The translations under genes and the position numbers were made by a program. Positions 7,563 to 13,955 of a DNA stretch of 29,598 bases are shown piece after piece (position 1 is the stretch's first letter; each line of letters begins with the position of its first letter). The notes below the pieces were generated by a model, which had not been told where the DNA came from, ran no database searches, and saw nothing but the letters and a program-made list of their open reading frames with translations. The stretch comes from Pseudoluteimonas sp044226035 (GTDB taxonomy: Bacteria; Pseudomonadota; Gammaproteobacteria; Xanthomonadales; Xanthomonadaceae), in the NCBI GenBank assembly GCA_044226035.1, contig JBGAHT010000035.1, forward strand, positions 1 to 29,598. Reading direction: 5' to 3'.

Positions 7563-8368
7563 GCGACATCCTGCAACGCATCCTCGCGCGCAAGCGGGAG
7601 GAAGTGGCCGAACGCCGCGCGCGCCTGCCGCTGGCCGAACTGCGATCGCGCATCGCCGATGCGCCGCCAGCGCGCGGTTTCGCCGGTGCGCTGAAGGCGC
7701 GGATCGAACGCGGCGAAGCGGCGGTGATCGCCGAGGTGAAGAAGGCGAGTCCGTCCAGGGGCGTGATCCGCGCCGATTTCGACCCGGCCGCGATCGCGCG
7801 CAGCTACGAGGCCGGCGGCGCGGCCTGCCTGTCGGTGCTCACCGACGTCGATTTCTTCCAGGGCGCGGACGAGTACCTCGTTGCCGCGCGCGAAGCCTGT
7901 GCGCTGCCGGTGCTGCGCAAGGATTTCGTCGTCGACGCCTACCAGCTGCACGAGGCGCGCGCGCTCGGCGCGGATGCGGTGCTGCTGATCGCCGCCGCGC
8001 TCGACGACGCGCAACTGGCCGACTTCGCCGCGCTCGCCGCCGAACTCGGGCTGGACGTGCTGGCCGAGGTGCACGACGCGGACGAACTCGAGCGCGTGCT
8101 GCGCCCGCCGTCGGTGGGCGGACAGGTTCCGCTGGTCGGGGTGAACAACCGCGACCTGCGCACGTTCGAGGTGTCGCTCGACACCACGCTGGCGCTGAAG
8201 GACGCGGTCCCGGCCGGACGCACGCTCGTCACCGAAAGCGGCATCCTCGCGCCCGCCGACGTGGCGCGGATGCGCGAAGCCGGCGTGCACGCCTTCCTCG
8301 TCGGCGAGGCGTTCATGCGCGAGCCCGATCCGGGCGCGGCCCTGCACCGGCTGTTCTACTCGGCATGA
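7559..8368 (+). CDS. trpC: Indole-3-glycerol phosphate synthase
   Basis: Converts carboxyphenylamino-deoxyribulose phosphate to indole-3-glycerol phosphate by ring closure and decarboxylation. It is a TIM-barrel enzyme of 269 residues, normal for the monofunctional form. Seen: the N-terminal ILQRILARKREEVAERRAR, the catalytic-lysine segment IAEVKKASPSRG, the LRKDFVVDAYQ segment, the LVGVNNRDLRTF segment and the phosphate-binding LVTESGI/FLVGEAFMR region. The ATG overlaps the stop of the Mur-ligase gene (ATGA), so its translation is probably coupled to the cyanophycin cassette rather than directly to trpD. Its own stop overlaps the next start in the same way. Confidence 0.97.
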   Translation: MSDILQRILARKREEVAERRARLPLAELRSRIADAPPARGFAGALKARIERGEAAVIAEVKKASPSRGVIRADFDPAAIARSYEAGGAACLSVLTDVDFFQGADEYLVAAREACALPVLRKDFVVDAYQLHEARALGADAVLLIAAALDDAQLADFAALAAELGLDVLAEVHDADELERVLRPPSVGGQVPLVGVNNRDLRTFEVSLDTTLALKDAVPAGRTLVTESGILAPADVARMREAGVHAFLVGEAFMREPDPGAALHRLFYSA

Positions 8369-9111
8369 ACGCGATCGCCCCCGGCCCCGGTTTCCCCGTG
8401 CCGCGCGAAGACGCGCCGCTGGTCGTGTTCGATTTCGACCACACCCTCTACGACGGCGATTCCGGCAGCCACCTGTTCCGCTGGCTGATCGAACGCGCGT
8501 GGTGGCGGCGGGCGCTGGCGCTGCTGGCCGCGCCGGTGGCCGGGCCGATGGTCGCGTTCCTGCCCACGCGCCGCGCCGGCATCTCGGCGTTCGTGTGGAT
8601 CGGCACCGTCGGCCTGCATCGGCGCCGCGACCTGGATGCGCTGATCGACCGTTACGTCGCCACGCACGCCGATGCGATCCGGGCGCGGCTGTTGCCGATC
8701 GCGCTGGACGTGTTGCGCCACCACCGCGAACGCGGCGACCGGGTCGTGGTCGCGACCGGCGCGCCGCCGGAACTCGCGCGCGCCATCCTCGCCTTCGTCG
8801 CGCACGAGGACGTGCCGGTGGTCGGCACCCTGGTCGGGCCGAAGTTCGGCGCGGTCGGCGCGCTGCGCCACTGCCACCACGCGATGAAGATGGCGATGCT
8901 GCGCGACGCCGGCTTCACGCAGCCGGTGGACGCCGCCTATTCCGACAGCAGCGCCGACCTGCCGCTGCTGCAGGCCGCCCGGCGACCGGTGGTGGTGAAC
9001 CCGAAGCCGCGGCGCGTGGCGATGTTCCGGCGCGTGCTGCCGCCGGGCACGCCGATCCTCAACTGGGGTTGCCCGGGGCGCGGCGGGGACACGGTCGCCA
9101 GCGCCGCGTGA
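8365..9111 (+). CDS. HAD-superfamily (subclass IB, SerB-like) phosphatase
   Basis: A 248-residue hydrolase with haloacid-dehalogenase motifs: motif I VVFDFDHTLYDGDSG (nucleophile Asp23, acid Asp25), motif II VVVATGAPPELA (Thr), a motif III lysine in the KMAML segment and motif IV YSDSSADLPLL. The hydrophobic and Arg-rich cap region (about 38-75, RAWWRRALALLAAPVAGP) resembles subclass IB enzymes annotated as phosphoserine phosphatase-like. The exact substrate cannot be read from the sequence. It starts inside the trpC stop codon, so it is co-translated with trpC. The gene ends nine bases from the convergent GNAT gene with no obvious terminator between them. Confidence 0.85.
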   Translation: MNAIAPGPGFPVPREDAPLVVFDFDHTLYDGDSGSHLFRWLIERAWWRRALALLAAPVAGPMVAFLPTRRAGISAFVWIGTVGLHRRRDLDALIDRYVATHADAIRARLLPIALDVLRHHRERGDRVVVATGAPPELARAILAFVAHEDVPVVGTLVGPKFGAVGALRHCHHAMKMAMLRDAGFTQPVDAAYSDSSADLPLLQAARRPVVVNPKPRRVAMFRRVLPPGTPILNWGCPGRGGDTVASAA

Positions 9112-9120
9112 GGCGCCGGC

Positions 9121-9579
9121 TCAGGCGTTGAGCAAGGCCTTGACGAAGCGCACGGTGCCGTCGCCGTAGCCGCAGGCGCGGTAGAACGCATGCGCGTCGG
9201 TGCGTTGCGAACCGCTGGTGATCTCCAGCCGCGCGGCGCCGCCGGTGCGGGCGCGGCGCTCGGCCTCGCGCAGCAGCTGGCGGCCGATGCCGCGGCCCTG
9301 GGCCTCGGGCGTGACCACCATCGCGGTGATCCGGCAGGTGGTGGTGCCCAGCGGCAGGTAGTACATGAAGTCCAGCGCGATCAGCCCGCACACCGCGCCG
9401 GCGTGGCGGGCCAGCACCAGCGCCTGGCGGTCGTTGTCGATGATGGTCGCGATGCGGTCGAGCGCGTCGACGCGTTCGCAGGGATAGCCCAGGTCGGTCA
9501 GCAGCGCCGCGACGTCGTCGGCGTCCGCGGGCGAGGCGTTGCGCAGGTCGAGCCCTTCCAGCGGATCGCGTTCGCCCAT
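9121..9579 (-). CDS. GNAT-family N-acetyltransferase
   Basis: A 152-residue acetyltransferase. Seen: the acetyl-CoA binding motif VVTPEAQGRGIGRQLLREAE (motif A, R/Q-x-x-G-x-G/A), the preceding strand ITAMVV, the SGSQRTDAHAFYRACGY segment (motif B) and a C-terminal FVKAL. The acceptor is unknown. The ATG at 9579 is chosen because it lies eight bases after the clp stop and begins the conserved fold; the frame stays open further upstream only within clp. The placement implies co-transcription with clp. Confidence 0.88.
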   Translation of the reverse strand: MGERDPLEGLDLRNASPADADDVAALLTDLGYPCERVDALDRIATIIDNDRQALVLARHAGAVCGLIALDFMYYLPLGTTTCRITAMVVTPEAQGRGIGRQLLREAERRARTGGAARLEITSGSQRTDAHAFYRACGYGDGTVRFVKALLNA

Positions 9580-9587
9580 GCGCCGGG

Positions 9588-10283
9588 TCAGCGGGTGCCG
9601 AACAGCACCACGGTCTTGCCGCGGGCGTGCAGCTTGCCGTCGGCCTGCAGCTTCTTCAGCACGCGCCCGGCCATCTCGCGCGAGCAGCCGACGAGGCGGG
9701 CCAGCTCCTGGCGCGAGACCTTGAGCTGGGTGCCCTGCGGATGGCTCATCGCCTCGGGTTCGCCGGCGAGGTCGTGCAGGGTGCGCTCGATCCGGTCGCT
9801 GACGTCGAGGAAGGCGAGGCGGCCGGCCTTGCGGCTGGTGTCGAGCAGGCGCCGCGACAGCTGCGCGCCGATGGCATAGACCAGGCTGGTGGCATCGCCG
9901 GCGAGCGGGCCGGCGAGCAGCTGGTACAGGCGTTCGTAGCCGATTTCGGCCAGCTCGCACTCGCTGCGGGTACGCAGCTGGACCTCGCGCCGGTCGGTTT
10001 CGATGAACAAGCCCATCTCGCCGACGAACTGGCCGGCGCCGAGGTAGCCCAGGACCAGCTCGCGCCCGTCCTCCTCCTCGGTGAGGATGCTGACCGAGCC
10101 GCGCACCACGTAGTACAGCGTCCCGGCCGGGTCGCCGGGCATGAACACGCTGGTGCGCGCCGGGTAGCGCCGCCGGTGGCAGTGGGCCAGGAAACGGTCG
10201 ATGGCCGCGGCGTCGGGCGCCAGCGGATGGGTCGGGCGGCGCTGTGGCGCGCCAGCGGCGGCCTGGAACGAAGTGTGAGCCAT
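9588..10283 (-). CDS. clp: CRP-like global transcription regulator Clp
   Basis: A 231-residue member of the CRP/FNR family closely resembling Xanthomonas Clp. N-terminal cyclic-nucleotide-binding fold: RRRYPARTSVFMPGDPAG, GTLYYVVRGSVSIL, FVGEMGLFIETDRREV. A long dimerisation helix follows, then the C-terminal HTH VSRQELARLVGCSREMAGRV. Known of the family: Clp controls virulence, exoenzymes and exopolysaccharide, and in Xanthomonas c-di-GMP inhibits its DNA binding. The Glu in REV (residue 100 here) aligns, as I recall it, with Xanthomonas Glu99, implicated in that inhibition. The ATG at 10283 gives the usual length; the longer frame to 10391 lacks family similarity. A perfect CRP-type palindrome covers the start codon. 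The GNAT gene follows. Confidence 0.95.
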   Translation of the reverse strand: MAHTSFQAAAGAPQRRPTHPLAPDAAAIDRFLAHCHRRRYPARTSVFMPGDPAGTLYYVVRGSVSILTEEEDGRELVLGYLGAGQFVGEMGLFIETDRREVQLRTRSECELAEIGYERLYQLLAGPLAGDATSLVYAIGAQLSRRLLDTSRKAGRLAFLDVSDRIERTLHDLAGEPEAMSHPQGTQLKVSRQELARLVGCSREMAGRVLKKLQADGKLHARGKTVVLFGTR

Positions 10284-10289
10284 GTCACA
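10274..10289. promoter_or_regulatory. CRP/Clp-type operator over the clp start codon
   Basis: TGTGA (10274-10278), six bases, TCACA (10285-10289): both half-sites match the CRP consensus exactly. The spacer contains the clp ATG (10281-10283, minus strand). Clp recognises CRP-like sites, so binding here would fit autoregulation by roadblock. The site lies about 70 bases upstream of the speD -10 element on the other strand, so it could affect both genes. Only the sequence match is seen; the function is inferred. Confidence 0.7.
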
Positions 10290-10356
10290 AGGGTAGGGGT
10301 TCGCGTCGATCTCGGCAAACGGGTTGGGGCGCGTTTCGCGGCCACGGGCTTTGCCG

Positions 10357-10362
10357 CATAAT
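10357..10362 (+). promoter_or_regulatory. Likely -10 element of speD
   Basis: CATAAT lies 34 bases before the speD GTG start and matches the TANNNT -10 pattern. The -35 region is weak (TTTCGC 17 bases upstream). The leader would be about 28 bases. Confidence 0.45.
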
Positions 10363-10396
10363 CGCGGCCCTTCGTCCGGGCACGGGAACACGTATC

Positions 10397-11188
10397 GTGG
10401 TCAAGCCACTGCCGCGCCTGAAGCTCCAGGGCTTCAACAACCTCACCAAGTCGCTCAGCTTCAACATCTACGACGTCTGCTACGCGGCGTCGGAGGACGA
10501 GCGCAGGCGCTACATCGAGTACATCGACGAGGAATACAACGCCGACCGCCTGACCCAGATCCTCACCGACGTGGCGGAGATCATCGGCGCGAACATCCTC
10601 AACATCGCGCGCCAGGACTACGACCCGCAGGGCGCCTCGGTGACGATCCTGATCTCCGAGCAGCCGGTGATCGACAAGGCCGACGCCAAGGGCGTGATCT
10701 CCGACGCGGTGGTCGCGCACCTCGACAAGTCGCACATCACCGTGCACACCTACCCGGAAACGCACCCGGACAACGGCATCGCGACCTTCCGCGCGGACAT
10801 CGACGTCTCCACCTGCGGCGTGATCTCGCCGCTGAAGGCGTTGAATTACCTGATCGAATCGCTGGAAAGCGACATCGTGGTGATGGACTACCGCGTGCGC
10901 GGCTTCACCCGCGACATCAAGGGCCGCAAGCACTACATCGACCACAAGATCAACTCGATCCAGGACTACCTGGCGAAGAACGTGAAGTCGCGCTACGAGA
11001 TGCTCGACGTCAACGTGTACCAGGAAAACCTGTTCCACACCAAGATGCACCTCAAGGAATTCGACCTCGACAACTACCTGTTCGAGGAGAAGGCCAAGAA
11101 CCTGTCGTTCAAGGACCGGATGAAGGTCGAAGCGCGGCTGAAGCGCGAGATCGAGGAGCTCTACCACGGCCGCAACCTGGTGGACTGA
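10397..11188 (+). CDS. speD: S-adenosylmethionine decarboxylase proenzyme
   Basis: Makes decarboxylated SAM, the aminopropyl donor for spermidine synthesis. It is the class with about 264 residues (263 here), as in E. coli and xanthomonads. The proenzyme self-cleaves to form a pyruvoyl group; the cleavage pair is Lys111-Ser112 in VVAHLDKSHITVHTYP, the same numbering as in E. coli. DVSTCGVISPLKALNYL holds the conserved Cys expected as proton donor. The GTG at 10397 (GTG-GTC-AAG) is chosen because MVKPLPRLKLQGFNNLTKSL matches the known N-terminus; the frame runs open to 10244, but that stretch overlaps clp and the promoter. It is divergent from clp, and a hairpin plus T-rich tract follows. Confidence 0.95.
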   Translation: MVKPLPRLKLQGFNNLTKSLSFNIYDVCYAASEDERRRYIEYIDEEYNADRLTQILTDVAEIIGANILNIARQDYDPQGASVTILISEQPVIDKADAKGVISDAVVAHLDKSHITVHTYPETHPDNGIATFRADIDVSTCGVISPLKALNYLIESLESDIVVMDYRVRGFTRDIKGRKHYIDHKINSIQDYLAKNVKSRYEMLDVNVYQENLFHTKMHLKEFDLDNYLFEEKAKNLSFKDRMKVEARLKREIEELYHGRNLVD

Positions 11189-11198
11189 TCCCGCCATT

Positions 11199-11224
11199 CC
11201 TTCTCCCCGCCCGCGGGGAGAAGG
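11199..11224. repeat. Palindromic extragenic repeat after speD
   Basis: CCTTCTCCCCG (11199-11209) and CGGGGAGAAGG (11214-11224) form a perfect 11-bp stem with a four-base loop, followed by TGTCGAAGGCGGATGAGGGG. From general familiarity, this palindrome with its GGATGAGGG tail recurs in intergenic regions of many GC-rich proteobacteria. It is a repeat first, and may also act as a transcript-end stabiliser. Confidence 0.65.
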
Positions 11225-11247
11225 TGTCGAAGGCGGATGAGGGGCGG

Positions 11248-11272
11248 AGCCGGCGCAAGCCGGCTTCTTCTT
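11248..11272 (+). terminator. Rho-independent terminator of speD
   Basis: AGCCGGC (11248-11254), a GCAA tetraloop and GCCGGCT (11259-11265) form a seven-bp stem, followed by a pyrimidine tract TCTTCTT. It lies just before the convergent coq7 stop. The tract is broken by C, so efficiency may be moderate. Confidence 0.6.
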
Positions 11273-11275
11273 GGC

Positions 11276-11920
11276 TCAGACCCGGTAGGCCACCGTCTTC
11301 ATCAGCTTCGAGGCGGCCGCCATCAAGGCTGGAATTGGTTGTGGAAGCGGCTTCGCCCCGGCGGCTTCGGCGTGGTCGGCGTGGCGGGCCTCGTCGTCCT
11401 TCATCACCCGCAGGATGGCGCGGCTGCGCAGGTCGGCGTCGGGCAGGGATTCGAGGTGTTCGCCGATGTGGGCCTCGACCTGGCGCTCGGTCTCGACCAC
11501 GAAGCCCAGGTTCCAGCCGTCGCCGCGCAGCCCGGCCAGCGCGCCGATGGCGAAGCTGCCCGCGTACCACAGCGGGTTGAGCAGGCTCGGCCGGCTGTCG
11601 AGTTCGCGCAGGCGGTCCCCGCACCAGGCGAGGTGGTCGGTTTCCTCGCCGGCGGCGGCGAGCAGGTCGGCGCGGGTCGCCGGGTCGCGGGCGACCGCGG
11701 CCTGGCCGCTGTACAGGGCCTGGGCGCAGACCTCGCCGACGTGGTTGATCCGCATCAGGCCGGCGGCGTGGCGGCGCTCGGACTCGTCCAGCACCACCTC
11801 GGCCGTGTCCGCGGCCGGGTTCGGGCGCTCGGCGACGGGCTGGCCGGCGATGCTGCCCAGCGCGCGCTGGGCCTCGATCAGCAGGCGGTCGAACGCATCG
11901 AAGGCGCGGGCGGCGGGCAT
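11276..11920 (-). CDS. coq7: Demethoxyubiquinone hydroxylase (Coq7)
   Basis: A di-iron monooxygenase that hydroxylates the ubiquinone precursor 2-polyprenyl-3-methyl-6-methoxy-1,4-benzoquinone late in ubiquinone synthesis, at the membrane surface. Length is 214 residues, normal for bacterial Coq7. The carboxylate and His ligands are visible in four helices: MRINHVGEVCAQALY, AAGEETDHLAWC, ETERQVEAHIGEHL and KDDEARHADHAE. The ATG at 11920 follows a -10-like TAGAAT by six bases, so the mRNA may be leaderless. It is convergent with speD and divergent from rplM-rpsI. Confidence 0.95.
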   Translation of the reverse strand: MPAARAFDAFDRLLIEAQRALGSIAGQPVAERPNPAADTAEVVLDESERRHAAGLMRINHVGEVCAQALYSGQAAVARDPATRADLLAAAGEETDHLAWCGDRLRELDSRPSLLNPLWYAGSFAIGALAGLRGDGWNLGFVVETERQVEAHIGEHLESLPDADLRSRAILRVMKDDEARHADHAEAAGAKPLPQPIPALMAAASKLMKTVAYRV

Positions 11921-11926
11921 GGCCGC

Positions 11927-11932
11927 ATTCTA
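11927..11932 (-). promoter_or_regulatory. -10 element of coq7, implying a leaderless mRNA
   Basis: Read on the minus strand, CTAGAAT-GCGGCC-ATG places a TAGAAT hexamer only six bases before the coq7 start. A transcription start at normal distance would fall on or next to the A of the ATG, and no Shine-Dalgarno can fit. Confidence 0.5.
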
Positions 11933-11950
11933 GCCGGGGCAGGGGCCGGC

Positions 11951-11979
11951 TTGCGGCGGGCCGGGGCGGCCGCTATCAT
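11951..11979 (+). promoter_or_regulatory. Sigma70-type promoter of rplM-rpsI
   Basis: TTGCGG (11951-11956), a 17-base spacer and TATCAT (11974-11979) form the best sigma70 match in the window. A start near 11986 gives an 84-base leader before rplM. Confidence 0.65.
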
Positions 11980-12012
11980 TCCACCTCTTTGCTCCGCCAA
12001 ACGCGTGGTGAA

Positions 12013-12033
12013 GTTCCGCGGTTTCCACGGAAC
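12013..12033 (+). promoter_or_regulatory. Leader hairpin upstream of rplM
   Basis: GTTCCGCGG (12013-12021), a TTT loop and CCACGGAAC (12025-12033) form a stem with one C/A mismatch in the rplM leader. Many r-protein operons are feedback-regulated through leader structures (L13 for rplM-rpsI in E. coli). Equating this hairpin with such a site is inference. Confidence 0.4.
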
Positions 12034-12069
12034 CAGCCCGACCAAGCAACCCGCCATCCGAGTTCCGAG

Positions 12070-12498
12070 ATGAAGACTTTCACTGCCAAGAACGAGACCG
12101 TCCAGCGCGACTGGTACCTCGTCGATGCCGAGGGCAAGACCCTGGGCCGCCTCGCCGTCGAGCTCGCGCGCCGCCTCCGCGGCAAGCACAAGCCCGTCTA
12201 TACCCCGCACGTCGATACCGGCGACTACCTGGTGGTGGTCAACGCCGAGAAGATCGCCGTGACCGGCAACAAGCTGGCCGACAAGCAGTACCACCGCTTC
12301 ACCGGCTACATCGGCAACCTCAAGACCGAGACCCTGGCGCAGGCGCTGGAGCGCCATCCCGAGCGCGTGCTCGAGACCGCGGTCAAGGGCATGCTGCCGA
12401 AGAACCCGCTGGGCCGCGCCATGTACCGCAAGCTCAAGGTGTACGCCGGCCCGAACCATCCGCACGCCGCCCAGCAGCCGCAAGTTCTGGATATCTAA
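12070..12498 (+). CDS. rplM: 50S ribosomal protein L13
   Basis: An early-assembling large-subunit protein of 142 residues, the standard length. Seen: KTFTAKNETVQRDWYLVDAE, KTLGRLAVELARRLRGKHKP, the VVNAEKIAVTGNKLADK segment, AVKGMLPKNPLGRAMYRKL and the C-terminal YAGPNHPHAAQQP. The ATG at 12070 is the conserved start (MKTFTAK); the frame is open back to 11989, but that is the leader. It forms an operon with rpsI, whose start lies three bases after the stop. Confidence 0.99.
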   Translation: MKTFTAKNETVQRDWYLVDAEGKTLGRLAVELARRLRGKHKPVYTPHVDTGDYLVVVNAEKIAVTGNKLADKQYHRFTGYIGNLKTETLAQALERHPERVLETAVKGMLPKNPLGRAMYRKLKVYAGPNHPHAAQQPQVLDI

Positions 12499-12501
12499 GC
12501 C

Positions 12502-12894
12502 ATGGCCATCACGCAAAACTACGGCACCGGTCGCCGCAAGTCCTCCACCGCGCGCGTGTTCCTGCGCAAGGGCAGCGGCAACATCACCATCAACGAGCGT
12601 CCGCTGGACGAGTTCTTCGGCCGCGAGACCGCGCGCATGATCGTGCGCCAGCCGCTCGAGCTGACCAAGAGCACCGACAAGTTCGACGTCGTGGTCACCG
12701 CCTCCGGCGGCGGCACCACCGGCCAGGCCGGCGCGATCCGCCTCGGCATCGCCCGCGCGCTGGTCGAGTACGACGAATCGCTCAAGACCGAGCTGCGCAA
12801 GGCCGGGTTCATGACCCGCGACGCGCGCGAAGTCGAGCGCAAGAAGGTCGGCCTGCACAAGGCCCGCCGCGCCACCCAGTTCTCCAAGCGCTAA
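12502..12894 (+). CDS. rpsI: 30S ribosomal protein S9
   Basis: A small-subunit protein of 130 residues whose basic C-terminal tail reaches the P-site tRNA. Seen: YGTGRRKSSTARVFLRKGSG, the DEFFGRETARMIVRQPLE segment, ASGGGTTGQAGAIRLGIARAL and the invariant end ATQFSKR. It is co-transcribed with rplM and probably translated by coupling, since only three bases separate them and no strong Shine-Dalgarno is seen. Large palindromes follow the stop. Confidence 0.99.
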   Translation: MAITQNYGTGRRKSSTARVFLRKGSGNITINERPLDEFFGRETARMIVRQPLELTKSTDKFDVVVTASGGGTTGQAGAIRLGIARALVEYDESLKTELRKAGFMTRDAREVERKKVGLHKARRATQFSKR

Positions 12895-12905
12895 TCCGAA
12901 TCGCC

Positions 12906-12972
12906 CCCTGGCGTTGTCGTGGCGGCTTGCCTGTACTGTCAGTACAGGCGGCGCCACCACTTCTAGCCAGGG
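12906..12972. repeat. Triple nested palindrome downstream of rpsI
   Basis: Three perfect stems are stacked on one axis: CCCTGGC (12906-12912) with GCCAGGG (12966-12972); GTGGCG (12919-12924) with CGCCAC (12952-12957); GCCTGTACT (12929-12937) with AGTACAGGC (12941-12949), around a GTC loop. That is 22 bp of stem in 67 bases with short internal loops. No T-run follows. It could end or stabilise the rpsI message, or be a miniature mobile element. Confidence 0.65.
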
Positions 12973-12983
12973 AACGATCGGAT

Positions 12984-13019
12984 ACGCGCCTGCTGCCGGC
13001 ATTCATCGAGCAGGCGCGT
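12984..13019 (+). terminator. Long hairpin before tRNA-Gln, possible rpsI terminator
   Basis: ACGCGCCTGCT (12984-12994) and AGCAGGCGCGT (13009-13019) form a perfect 11-bp stem with a 14-base loop, followed by TTGG. The T-tract is short, so termination is possible but not assured. The stem occupies the region where the tRNA promoter -35 would lie. Confidence 0.45.
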
Positions 13020-13026
13020 TTGGATC

Positions 13027-13032
13027 TACAAT
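13027..13032 (+). promoter_or_regulatory. -10 element of tRNA-Gln
   Basis: TACAAT ends nine bases before the first base of the tRNA. No clear -35 is seen; the upstream bases form one arm of the preceding hairpin. Confidence 0.5.
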
Positions 13033-13041
13033 CGGTTGCAT

Positions 13042-13116
13042 AGCCCCGTCGCCAAGCGGTAAGGCACCTGACTCTGACTCAGGCATTCGGTGGTTCGAAT
13101 CCATCCGGGGCTGCCA
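13042..13116 (+). tRNA. tRNA-Gln (anticodon CUG)
   Basis: A 75-base cloverleaf with CCA encoded. The acceptor AGCCCCG pairs with CGGGGCT. The D-arm region CGCCAAGCGGTAAGGC is typical of Gln tRNAs. The anticodon stem CCTGA/TCAGG closes the loop CTCTGAC with anticodon CTG. The T-arm holds GGTTCGAATCC, then G-CCA. The length and arm layout match E. coli glnV. It is flanked by a -10 element and an ideal terminator, so it is a single-gene unit. Confidence 0.97.
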
Positions 13117-13123
13117 TCCCGCC

Positions 13124-13153
13124 AAAAGCCCGCTTCGGCGGGCTTTTGCTTTT
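13124..13153 (+). terminator. Rho-independent terminator after tRNA-Gln
   Basis: AAAAGCCCGC (13124-13133), a TTCG tetraloop, GCGGGCTTTT (13138-13147), then GCTTTT. A textbook 10-bp stem with a U-tract, eight bases after the tRNA CCA. Confidence 0.93.
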
Positions 13154-13174
13154 GCATCCAGCCGGAGCGTGCGC

Positions 13175-13912
13175 ATGACCGCGAGCTTCCCGCCACCGAG
13201 CATTCCCGCCGCCGAACTGCCCGCGCAGATGCGCGCGCAGGGCGACGCGGTGCTGGCGGCTTCGGGCCTGGCCGAACTCACCGGTTGCGAGCCCGCCGCG
13301 CTGGACGCGCTCAAGCCGTCGTGGGATGCGTTGCCGCCCGATGAATACCTCAAGGACGGCGGCCGCTACCGGCGTCGTCGCCACTCCTGCTTCGTGTTCG
13401 AAAACGACGTGCTCCTGCAGGCGCCGCACCGCGCGCACTGGCAGTCGCTGGACTACAACGCCCTGCATGGCGGCATGCACCGCTGGTTCGAGCCGATCGA
13501 GCCGGCCGTGGTCGCCGCGCCGGCGTGGCCCCGGCTGCTGTCCGGGTTGGCGCGCGCGTGTTCCGGGCTACGCCCGGCATCGCGCTGGTGCATCGAGGCG
13601 CACCAGTTCCGGATCGATACCAGCGACGGGCTCGGCCGGCCCACGCCGGAAGGCGCGCACCGCGACGGCGTGGATTTCGTCGCCGTGATCCTGGTCGGGC
13701 GCGAGGGCATCAAGGGCGGCGAAACCCGGGTGTTCGAGGCCGCCGGGCCGTGGGGCCAGCGCTTCACCCTGGCCGAACCGTGGTCGATGCTGCTGCTCGA
13801 CGACGCGCGCATGATCCACGAGACCACGCCGATCCAGCCGCTGGGCGAGTACGGCCATCGCGACACCCTCGTCCTGACCTTCCGCGAAAACGCGTTCCAG
13901 GGCGAGGACTGA
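13175..13912 (+). CDS. 2-oxoglutarate/Fe(II) dioxygenase-type protein (2OG-Fe_Oxy_2 family)
   Basis: A 245-residue protein with the non-heme iron facial triad pattern: His162-x-Asp164 in AHRDGVDFVAVIL, distal His215 in DARMIHETTPI, and an Arg at about 229 (GHRDTLVLTF) placed to bind 2-oxoglutarate. The RYRRRRHSCFVFEND and GGETRVFEA segments match the small family that includes L-isoleucine 4-hydroxylase-like proteins. The substrate is unknown. The ATG at 13175 has a GGAG eight bases upstream; the frame is open to 12914, but that stretch contains the tRNA gene and its terminator. It stands alone after the tRNA unit. Confidence 0.85.
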   Translation: MTASFPPPSIPAAELPAQMRAQGDAVLAASGLAELTGCEPAALDALKPSWDALPPDEYLKDGGRYRRRRHSCFVFENDVLLQAPHRAHWQSLDYNALHGGMHRWFEPIEPAVVAAPAWPRLLSGLARACSGLRPASRWCIEAHQFRIDTSDGLGRPTPEGAHRDGVDFVAVILVGREGIKGGETRVFEAAGPWGQRFTLAEPWSMLLLDDARMIHETTPIQPLGEYGHRDTLVLTFRENAFQGED

Positions 13913-13923
13913 GCCCGACGCGG

Positions 13924-13929
13924 TAAAAT
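13924..13929 (+). promoter_or_regulatory. -10-like element upstream of the FAH-family gene
   Basis: TAAAAT lies 26 bases before the start at 13956. No clear -35 is present. Confidence 0.4.
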
Positions 13930-13955
13930 CGCCGCTTTCCACATGGCGGCGCGAC

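Noticed and set aside
10284..10391. N-terminal extension of clp
   Set aside because: It would cross the speD promoter region and gives residues unlike Clp proteins; the ATG at 10283 gives the usual length.
12914..13174. Coding extension upstream of the 2OG dioxygenase
   Set aside because: The open frame passes through the tRNA-Gln gene and its terminator, so it cannot be translated as one gene.
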